From Patescibacteria group bacterium UBA2100 (GTDB taxonomy: Bacteria > Patescibacteriota > Minisyncoccia > Phycocordibacterales > UBA2100), in NCBI GenBank assembly GCA_002331185.1, contig DCYW01000038.1, positions 12,627 to 31,546 of the forward strand: 18,920 bases of DNA, given 5' to 3'. A program made the position numbers and the translations under genes. This document shows, piece after piece, positions 7,100 through 12,768 of this stretch. The number at the start of each line of letters is the position of its first letter. Position 1 is the stretch's first letter. The notes under the pieces were generated by a model. It was not told the origin of the DNA, made no database searches, and saw only the letters and a program-made list of their open reading frames with translations.

Positions 7100-7165
7100 C
7101 GGAGAGAGGACTCGAAAGGCGGAGCCGGTATACAAGCGATACTTAGTGATGAGTAGCAGTGGGTA
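7100..7165. repeat. Fragments of tRNA-Thr in inverted and direct orientation
   Basis: Bases 7100-7116 are an exact 17-nt reverse complement of the tRNA T arm and acceptor (7028-7044). Bases 7121-7128 (GGAGCCGG) are the reverse complement of 7042-7049. Further on, ACTT...ATGAGTAG (7141-7156) resembles the tRNA anticodon arm (7006-7019) in direct orientation, with ATGAGTAG exact. The first inverted piece is centred on the terminator loop, so 7028-7116 forms one long imperfect palindrome. The direct piece is weak. Confidence 0.6.
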
Positions 7166-7208
7166 CACGTAAAAGCATCTACTGATTTTCTCATTTTTTG
7201 CTACACAC

Positions 7209-7214
7209 TACACT
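7209..7214 (+). promoter_or_regulatory. -10 box of the frameshifted gene
   Basis: TACACT (7209-7214), the same hexamer as in front of pheS, ends 7 nt before the ATG at 7222. The spacing matches the leaderless genes elsewhere and supports 7222 as the original start. Confidence 0.4.
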
Positions 7215-7221
7215 TTTTCAC

Positions 7222-7669
7222 ATGGATAAAACTACAGAATTAATCAAGCTGCAAAAAACAGAAGATTACCTTTTTCACGGTTCCCCCTGCAAATAACTTA
7301 TCGTCATTGGAACCTCGGCAAGGCACGAATATAAATAGTGAAAGCATTGCGGTGAATGATGGTAGTCTATCAGTATATGCAACACCGTATCCAGAAATTG
7401 CCGTTTTCCGGGCTTTAATCAATAGTAAAAATATTCCATTTCCTCACACAAGTGCCTTTAGTGCATTTGCAGACGGCACTATGAAATTTAGAGTCAGTTC
7501 AAAAAAAGTTTTAGACCAAGTTCGTAAAGATAAGTGCGGGTATGTATATGTCCTCGATAGAACAGCTTTCCATCCTTATAGCAGGACTGGAGAGACTAAC
7601 GGTATGGTTATGGAGTGGAGATCAGCAAATGTAAGTATATCCTTTAAAGATTATAAAAATCTTTTCTAG
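7222..7669 (+). pseudogene. Frameshifted gene with HGS...YAT...YVYVLD layout
   Basis: From ATG 7222 the first frame reads MDKTTELIKLQ, KTEDYLFHGSPCK and then stops (TAA 7294-7296 region). The next frame continues open from about 7289 to TAG at 7667-7669. Removing one C from the five-C run at 7283-7287 joins them into about 148 residues with FHGSPANNLSSLEPRQGTN at the junction. The joined protein has HGS, SVYATPYPEIAVFRALI, GYVYVLDRTAFHPY and EWRS. This order recalls the H-G-T / Y-x-T / IYVVEP pattern of Arr-like ADP-ribosyltransferases, but that is a weak inference and I do not recognise the family. It may be a true pseudogene, a sequencing error in the homopolymer, or slippage. The second frame also has a TTG at 7307 that could start a shorter product. 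Confidence 0.6.
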
Positions 7670-7965
7670 TGATTTACCTGTAAATATAGACATTGGGAAT
7701 TAATCCTAGGCAAGCTCATCTTGTGGGAATTGTCGTGTAATACAAAATAATACCTAGCAAAGGCAGGATTCAAAGTCTTATATTGGCAACGAGAACCTGT
7801 CGATGTATCGACAGGTTTATAGGATGTGTAAGGTCTTCAAGAAACGGCTTTGTTTTATATAAAAAATAAGAAGCATCCATGTACCACTGAGCCCATTACC
7901 ATCGTTCAACAAACGAACGCCTCAATTGGTTGTGGCGTTTAGAAACGGCTCTGCAGGGACTCCTT
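7670..7965. other. Non-coding stretch with two hairpins
   Basis: No convincing coding sequence. An inverted repeat AACCTGTCGAT (7794-7804) pairs with 7807-7817; it lacks a T-run on the plus strand. Around it are AT-rich bases and a short direct repeat AGAAACGGCT (near 7841 and 7941). A second hairpin at 7916-7939 is listed separately. I see no tRNA or recognised RNA fold here. Confidence 0.5.
7916..7940 (-). terminator. Hairpin terminator of the minus-strand thioredoxin-fold gene
   Basis: AACGCC (7916-7921) pairs with GGCGTT (7934-7939), with a T/T mismatch and three more pairs inside. Read on the minus strand it is followed by CGTTTGTT, and it lies 26 nt after the stop codon of the gene ending at 7966. 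Its arm GCCTCAATT resembles the hairpin at 18535-18560. Confidence 0.5.
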
Positions 7966-8643
7966 TTACTGCACTTCTGATGTCGAGGTAGCAGCTTTTG
8001 TGAGCTCTGGAATGATTTTCTGAATTTCTTCCATGCTTTGGAATCCAGTATACAGCGAATCATTAATGACTAATGCGGGTAAATCGCTCGATACATCATG
8101 CAAAGATATAAGCGTTTCAACAGCAGAAAGGTCTAAATTATAATCGAACGAATAAATACGTAATTGCGGGTACTCTTTGGAAAGTTCGGTTAAAACGTAC
8201 CCTTGGCGCTTACAGTCTGTACAGGTACCTTTTTCATTTGAATAGAAATAGAGCAAGAAGATAGGCTCAAGGGCACATTTTTCAGACACTTTTTGCATAA
8301 GAAGTAAGTCCTTGATCTCCAGAAGAGAGTAGTGACGCTTTAATCGAAGTACTTCTTCGTTGTCTGCGCCGAGTTGTGCTTCTGCGTAAGAAAGTTTGCG
8401 TGCAAGAGTGTCTAATTCGCGAGAAAGAACCGAGTCTTCAGATATATTTTTGCATGATTGTTCTTGGAGGAGATCAAATTGTGTTTCAAGTGACAGAATG
8501 TCAATAGAGATACTCTCTTCGATAGAACGAATTTCAGCTATCCGTTTTGTATTAAAAAAATTGTTCGCAATACTAGCTGTCGCAAAGATAAATGCGGTTA
8601 TTAGAAACGCGAGTAAGTATTTTGTCCAAGGCATTGCTCTCAT
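7966..8643 (-). CDS. Membrane-anchored thioredoxin-fold protein with CTDC motif
   Basis: A 225-residue protein. A membrane segment at about residues 6-26 is followed by a coiled-coil region (about 35-115) and a thioredoxin-like domain from about 120: PIFLLYFYSNEKGTCTDCKR with the CxxC redox pair at about 141 and 144, then IYSFDYNLDL and the LPALVIND loop, which supplies the cis-proline. It may be a thiol oxidoreductase acting on envelope proteins; the two cysteines in CTDC suggest activity, but the partner is unknown. Cysteines at about residues 64 and 123 lie outside the motif. The ATG at 8643 is chosen: an extended -10 lies 16 nt upstream, and a TTG 18 nt upstream abuts that box. Downstream of and in the same direction as the glycosyltransferase gene. 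Confidence 0.75.
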   Translation of the reverse strand: MRAMPWTKYLLAFLITAFIFATASIANNFFNTKRIAEIRSIEESISIDILSLETQFDLLQEQSCKNISEDSVLSRELDTLARKLSYAEAQLGADNEEVLRLKRHYSLLEIKDLLLMQKVSEKCALEPIFLLYFYSNEKGTCTDCKRQGYVLTELSKEYPQLRIYSFDYNLDLSAVETLISLHDVSSDLPALVINDSLYTGFQSMEEIQKIIPELTKAATSTSEVQ

Positions 8644-8659
8644 GATGTTGTATTGCGGC

Positions 8660-8668
8660 AATATAGCA
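8660..8668 (-). promoter_or_regulatory. Extended -10 of the thioredoxin-fold gene
   Basis: On the minus strand TGC-TATATT (8668 to 8660), 16 nt before the ATG at 8643. Predicted leader about 8-10 nt without a Shine-Dalgarno sequence. Confidence 0.45.
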
Positions 8669-8696
8669 CCGCTATAGAAAAATCACCAGCTTTTAG

Positions 8697-9923
8697 CTAG
8701 CGCCACCGTACACCTGTGTTGGCAATTGCCTTGTAGAGTGCAGCTGTGAGCCATAGTGGTGTTATAAAACCATACAAAACCAGGTAGATAGGCATATCGA
8801 GCGATATATACGCATCACGGGCTAGACGCTTACCAAGAGCCATAAGTACAAGCGTGAGTACCACCAACGCAATAGTTATTGTCAGAATTGAACTAGTGTT
8901 TATAAAAAATATGTCAAATTGTATCGTTGGTGCAGTGATGCCAACAGTTTGGAAACGGATAAACTCTCGTGCAAAAAACACAAGAACATTCCAAATGAGA
9001 GCTGAAAAAAGGAAAATTGCACCAAAAAGAGAAAACAGGCTCATTGGTAAAACCAACATACCAAGTGTTCCGTATTGCGGATTCATAAATAGTTTTTGAT
9101 AATCGATAGCATTTCGAAGGAATCCATATGTCCATCGCAATCGTTGCTTAAAGAGTTCCGGAAGCGTTTTGGGTGTTTTGGTATATACGATAGCGCGTGG
9201 CTCGTTTGTAACTCGTTTGTGCAATCGTTGCAATCGTAAGCACATCTCTAAATCTTCGGTACTGTGACCGTGTTGCCATGGTCCCACTTCGTTTATAACA
9301 CTTCGGCGGAAAAATGAAAAAGGTCCTGGTGTTATAAAAAGGGAATCCATACGCGCAAAGACATTGCGCACAAAGATAGCAAGACCATATTCTGCTTTTT
9401 GAAGTGCTTGTATCAGTCCTTGTGCTTTATAGACTTTGATACTTGGAGTTACTGCTGCAACTCCTGAATCTTCAAAATGGCGTATTATTTGTATAAGCGC
9501 ATCAGTTTCAACAAATGAATCAGCATCAAGGCAGCCAATAATATCTGCTTTGGTGTATGCAAGTGCAGCATTCATTGCGGTGTGTTTTCCACCATTTTCT
9601 TTGTCTAAAATCTGTATTTGTTGGTGGCCTGCAAATGTTTCAAGTACTTCCTTGGTTCCATCAGTTGAGCCATCATTTACTGCAATAATTTCAAGTTTAT
9701 GCGTTGGGTATGATAAAGCAAGGAGTGAGCGAAGTGTTCCAGCGACGGTACTTGCTTCATTAAAACAAGGTACGATAACTGCAACTGTCGGAAGGGAATC
9801 GTCATCAGTAGTGGTGCCGCATTCTTTAGACTCAGAACGCTCAAAAAATGTTATAAGCAAAAACACCTCAAAATAGAGAGATAAAAATAGTACGATGTAC
9901 ATCACTATTTGTGTTATGTCCAT
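8697..9923 (-). CDS. Membrane-bound family 2 glycosyltransferase (processive type)
   Basis: A 408-residue protein. One membrane segment at about 6-26, then a GT-A domain: VAVIVPCFNEA (about 47-57), VNDGSTDGT (82-90), the metal-binding DADS (133-136), PGPFSFFRR (199-207), catalytic TED (222-224) and the Q-x-x-R-W motif (260-264). Three or more membrane segments follow (about 290-320, 340-365, 378-400). The QxxRW motif and C-terminal helices place it with polysaccharide synthases of the cellulose, chitin, hyaluronan and poly-N-acetylglucosamine type, which polymerise a UDP-sugar and pass it through the membrane. The sugar cannot be told from sequence alone. Its 53-nt gap to the next gene holds a separate -10, so the two may be partly independent. 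Confidence 0.88.
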   Translation of the reverse strand: MDITQIVMYIVLFLSLYFEVFLLITFFERSESKECGTTTDDDSLPTVAVIVPCFNEASTVAGTLRSLLALSYPTHKLEIIAVNDGSTDGTKEVLETFAGHQQIQILDKENGGKHTAMNAALAYTKADIIGCLDADSFVETDALIQIIRHFEDSGVAAVTPSIKVYKAQGLIQALQKAEYGLAIFVRNVFARMDSLFITPGPFSFFRRSVINEVGPWQHGHSTEDLEMCLRLQRLHKRVTNEPRAIVYTKTPKTLPELFKQRLRWTYGFLRNAIDYQKLFMNPQYGTLGMLVLPMSLFSLFGAIFLFSALIWNVLVFFAREFIRFQTVGITAPTIQFDIFFINTSSILTITIALVVLTLVLMALGKRLARDAYISLDMPIYLVLYGFITPLWLTAALYKAIANTGVRWR

Positions 9924-9930
9924 AGCCGCG

Positions 9931-9939
9931 ATTCTATCA
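9931..9939 (-). promoter_or_regulatory. Extended -10 of the glycosyltransferase gene, leaderless
   Basis: Minus strand TGA-TAGAAT (9939 to 9931) ends 7 nt before the ATG at 9923. No Shine-Dalgarno sequence. Confidence 0.55.
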
Positions 9940-9960
9940 CGAAACTAATGAAAACACAGC

Positions 9961-9988
9961 TTGAAATGGGGACTTTTTCCTATACACT
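9961..9988 (+). promoter_or_regulatory. pheST promoter, leaderless
   Basis: TTGAAA (9961-9966), 16-nt spacer, TACACT (9983-9988), 8 nt to the ATG at 9997. An in-frame TAA (9988-9990) inside this promoter excludes any N-terminal extension of PheS. Confidence 0.6.
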
Positions 9989-9996
9989 AACGTAAT

Positions 9997-10728
9997 ATGA
10001 CAGCGAAGGAGAAGGAGTACTATATACACCCGCTCACGAGTGCTGTTCGTGAAATCGTTTCCATTTTTTCTGACATTGGTTTTGAAGTTGCTTCAGGTCC
10101 TGAACTCGAAACAGAATACTATAATTTCGATGCACTTAATGTTGCAAAAGATCATCCTGCTCGAGATATGCAAGACACGTTTTGGGTTGATGAAACTCGC
10201 GTTCTGCGTACTCACGATACTTCAGTCACTGCACGTAAGCTTGAGGAAAATAATGGAGAAATGCGCTTTGTATCGTGTGGAAAAGCATACCGTAACGAAG
10301 CAACAGATATGACACACGAAGCGCAGTTCTATCAAGTAGACGCGTTTGCTGTGGGTAAAGATGTGACTCTCGCACATCTTAAAGGAACACTTGAAACTTT
10401 TTTCAGTACATTTTTAGGTGGTTCTGTTGAGGTCCGTTTTCGTCCTGGTTTTTTCCCTTTTGTAGAACCTGGTGTCGAAGTTGATATGCGATTAACGGGA
10501 GATGCGGTACCAGTGCGATTAAAAGGTAAGTGGATAGAGATACTTGGCGCGGGCATGTTGCACCCGAATGTATTGCGTGCTGGTGGTATCAATCCCGAGG
10601 AATACCAAGGATGGGCATTCGGAGGTGGTATCGAAAGACTATGTATGCTCAAGTGGGGAATTGACGATGTGCGCCTTTTCCATTCAGGTGATTTACGTTT
10701 TATTCAACAATTTACTTCACATAAATAA
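9997..10728 (+). CDS. pheS: Phenylalanyl-tRNA synthetase alpha subunit, N-terminally minimal
   Basis: A 243-residue PheS against about 330 in most bacteria. It starts directly at the catalytic domain (IHPLTSAVREIVSIFSDIGF), equal to about residue 107 of the E. coli protein. The class II motifs are present: ETEYYNFDALN and HPARDMQDTFW (motif 1 region), VSCGKAYRNEATDMTHEAQFYQ (motif 2), and GWAFGGGIERLCMLKWG (motif 3), together with RPGFFPFVEPGVEVD and LGAGMLHPNVLR for phenylalanine binding. The N-terminal coiled coil that contacts tRNA-Phe in other bacteria is absent. This is not an assembly effect: an in-frame stop lies 7 bases upstream. It forms the alpha-beta heterotetramer with PheT, which starts one base after its stop. 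Confidence 0.95.
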   Translation: MTAKEKEYYIHPLTSAVREIVSIFSDIGFEVASGPELETEYYNFDALNVAKDHPARDMQDTFWVDETRVLRTHDTSVTARKLEENNGEMRFVSCGKAYRNEATDMTHEAQFYQVDAFAVGKDVTLAHLKGTLETFFSTFLGGSVEVRFRPGFFPFVEPGVEVDMRLTGDAVPVRLKGKWIEILGAGMLHPNVLRAGGINPEEYQGWAFGGGIERLCMLKWGIDDVRLFHSGDLRFIQQFTSHK

Positions 10729-10729
10729 T

Positions 10730-12664
10730 ATGAAAGTAAGCTACGAATGGTTAGAGACTTTTTTCTTGCCTGCGCAGGCAGGTGGTGTCGGGACACTACC
10801 GAGTGTTGCCGAGCTTGAACAACTACTAACATTTCATGCATTTGAAATAGAGGGAGTTGAAGAAGTTGCTGGTACATCAGTCATAGATATAGATGTTCTG
10901 CCAAACCGTGCCGCTGACTCACTCTCACACAGAGGTGTAGCACGAGAAATTTCGGCGCTTTTGAATACACCAATGCAACATGACCCATTGAAAGAAGAAG
11001 TAAATCTAACCCCACAAACCGATTCGATTGTAGTGGAGCTCGACACAGATGCGTCATGTACGTATTACACCGCAGCGCACATTACTGGTGTAGCTGTTGG
11101 GGAATCCCCACAGTGGTTACAGAAAAGACTTGAAGCAATTGGGCAGAAGTCTATAAACAATGTTGTTGATGCAACAAACTATGTGTTATTTAACATAGGT
11201 CAGCCGACACATGTATTTGATGCCGCTAAATTCAGTGGTCAAACCCCGAACATTGGTACGCGCCATGCTAGAAGAGGAGAAAAAATAAGCCTTTTGGGTG
11301 GAGTAGAAGCAGAGCTAGACGAAACGATGACGGTAATTATTGATACAGATTCTGATACACCGCTTGCTGTTGCTGGCGTTAAAGGTGGAGTACGTGCTGA
11401 AGTAATGAATGAGACCACTGATATAATTATAGAATCAGCAACATTTGACCCAGTACAAACTCGTAAAACCTCTCAGGCATTAAAAATACGAACTGATGCA
11501 TCAGCACGATTTGAAAACAATGTTGCTGATGAACTTGCAGCCTATGGTGTGAAAGCAGTTGCGACATTGATTTTGGAATTAGCAGGGGGGCAGCTACAAG
11601 GATATGCGACCGCCGGAGCTGCAAAACCAGCAAACAAAGAAGTCGTTGTGACAGCGAGTCGGACATCAAAACTTCTTGGTGCGGATATTACTGATGCAAT
11701 AATGGAGGATATATTTACACGACTAGAATTTTCTTACACTAAAAATAGTGGAACATTTAGCGTAGTCGCTCCATTTGAGAGACGTGATATACAGATACCC
11801 GAAGATATCATTGAAGAGATTGGGCGAGTGTATGGGTACAACAAAATCGAAAGCAAACAACTTCCTCTAGCACAAAAAACTCCTGGAATAAATAAGAAAT
11901 TTGCGTACGCAGAGCTTATAAGGAAAACGCTGATAGAAAGCGGATTTACAGAAACACTCTTGTACTCTTTGCGAGATACTGGTGAGGTTAAACTCAAAAA
12001 TGCGCTCGCAAGCGATAAAGGTCACTTGCGGAGCAATCTGAAAGATGGTCTCCGTGAACTGCTTGATACGAGTGAAAAAAACATGCCACTACTTGGTTTG
12101 TATAAGACAGTGTCTTTATTTGAAATAGGAAACGTGTTTACAAATGATACAGAAGAAATGCACGTGTGTGTGGCAGTGCGAGTGACTGGAAGAAAGAAAA
12201 AAGATGAACGAACGCTCACTGCACTCACAGCTATCAAGGAGCGCCTTGAGGAAGTCCTAGGTACAACGCTTCAAGAACCTATTGGAGAGACACTCGAATG
12301 GAATCTTGATTCTATACTTGAGAGTCTCCCTGCAATCGACGCGTATCCAGATGTTCCAACAGTAGCTGATGCTGTTTCTTATAAACCATTTAGCAACTAT
12401 CCATTTATGCTTCGTGATATCGCAGTATGGGTACCTGAGTCTACGACAGAAGAGAATGTACAGGAAATAATTCAAAATCATGCCGGCGATTTACTACAAA
12501 GGTGCGATATGTTTGATGTCTTTACAAAAGACGGACGAACATCGTACGCGTTTCATCTCGTATTTCAATCAATGGACGAAACGCTCACTGATGAGAAAGT
12601 AGGAGTCATTATGAGCGGTATTGAAGATGAAATGAGTACTCAAGATGGGTGGGAAATTCGCTAA
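10730..12664 (+). CDS. pheT: Phenylalanyl-tRNA synthetase beta subunit lacking the B2 domain
   Basis: A 644-residue PheT (about 790-800 in typical bacteria). After MKVSYEWLE and FEIEGVEEVAG the sequence runs straight into SVIDIDVLPNRAADSLSHRG, so the roughly 110-residue EMAP-like OB fold (B2, tRNA_bind) normally between these segments is missing. Present are B3/B4 with the editing site (GQPTHVFDAAKF, GGVRAEVMNETTDIIIESA, RTDASARFEN; about residues 150-285), B5 (about 300-370), a degenerate catalytic-like core (about 375-530), and the C-terminal anticodon-binding FDX-ACB domain (about 550-644, SNYPFMLRDIAVWVPE). A short insertion LPAQAGGVGT near residue 13 contains a DNA palindrome. Start ATG is 1 nt after pheS TAA, so translational coupling is expected. 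An ORF reading from 10544 in the same frame is shadow sequence inside pheS. Confidence 0.95.
   Translation: MKVSYEWLETFFLPAQAGGVGTLPSVAELEQLLTFHAFEIEGVEEVAGTSVIDIDVLPNRAADSLSHRGVAREISALLNTPMQHDPLKEEVNLTPQTDSIVVELDTDASCTYYTAAHITGVAVGESPQWLQKRLEAIGQKSINNVVDATNYVLFNIGQPTHVFDAAKFSGQTPNIGTRHARRGEKISLLGGVEAELDETMTVIIDTDSDTPLAVAGVKGGVRAEVMNETTDIIIESATFDPVQTRKTSQALKIRTDASARFENNVADELAAYGVKAVATLILELAGGQLQGYATAGAAKPANKEVVVTASRTSKLLGADITDAIMEDIFTRLEFSYTKNSGTFSVVAPFERRDIQIPEDIIEEIGRVYGYNKIESKQLPLAQKTPGINKKFAYAELIRKTLIESGFTETLLYSLRDTGEVKLKNALASDKGHLRSNLKDGLRELLDTSEKNMPLLGLYKTVSLFEIGNVFTNDTEEMHVCVAVRVTGRKKKDERTLTALTAIKERLEEVLGTTLQEPIGETLEWNLDSILESLPAIDAYPDVPTVADAVSYKPFSNYPFMLRDIAVWVPESTTEENVQEIIQNHAGDLLQRCDMFDVFTKDGRTSYAFHLVFQSMDETLTDEKVGVIMSGIEDEMSTQDGWEIR
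10767..10782. repeat. Palindromic TGCCTGCGCAGGCA element inside pheT
   Basis: A 14-nt perfect palindrome (10767-10780) followed by GG, inside the coding sequence and translated as LPAQAGG. It resembles TGCCTGC/GCAGGCA-type repeats I recall as widespread in genomes of this bacterial group. It coincides with about ten residues that other PheT N-termini do not have. Confidence 0.45.
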
Positions 12665-12714
12665 ATAGAACACACGATAGATGTGTGTAAAAGGGCGCAT
12701 TTACAGGTTTTTTT

Positions 12715-12723
12715 TGGTATACT
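12715..12723 (+). promoter_or_regulatory. gyrB extended -10
   Basis: TGG-TATACT (12715-12723) directly after a run of eight T (12708-12715). It ends 45 nt before the gyrB ATG, so unlike most genes to the left this transcript has a leader of about 38 nt. Confidence 0.55.
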
Positions 12724-12735
12724 GTAGATAACTTT

Positions 12736-12755
12736 GAGAGTACTTAAGTACTCTC
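12736..12755. promoter_or_regulatory. Perfect 20-nt palindrome in the gyrB leader
   Basis: GAGAGTACTT followed by its exact inverse AAGTACTCTC, with no spacer. It lies about 13 nt after the -10 and 13 nt before the ATG. As DNA it is a symmetric operator candidate for a dimeric regulator; as RNA it would fold into a short hairpin just before the start codon. Confidence 0.5.
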
Positions 12756-12768
12756 ATTTATATGAGAT

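Noticed and set aside
6975..7116. Attachment-site duplication of an integrated element at tRNA-Thr
   Set aside because: The exact copy is inverted, whereas element integration gives direct repeats, and no integrase is present.
6986..7168. Minus-strand frame of 60 codons across tRNA-Thr
   Set aside because: It is the antisense of the tRNA; the GLEPPTYSLQ-like string is a known spurious translation of tRNA genes.
10544..10729. Upstream extension of pheT
   Set aside because: It overlaps the conserved C-terminus of PheS in another frame and does not resemble PheT.
12670..12688. ACACAC/GTGTGT hairpin after pheT as terminator
   Set aside because: Followed by AAAAGGG and not by T; the T-run at 12708 is 20 nt away.
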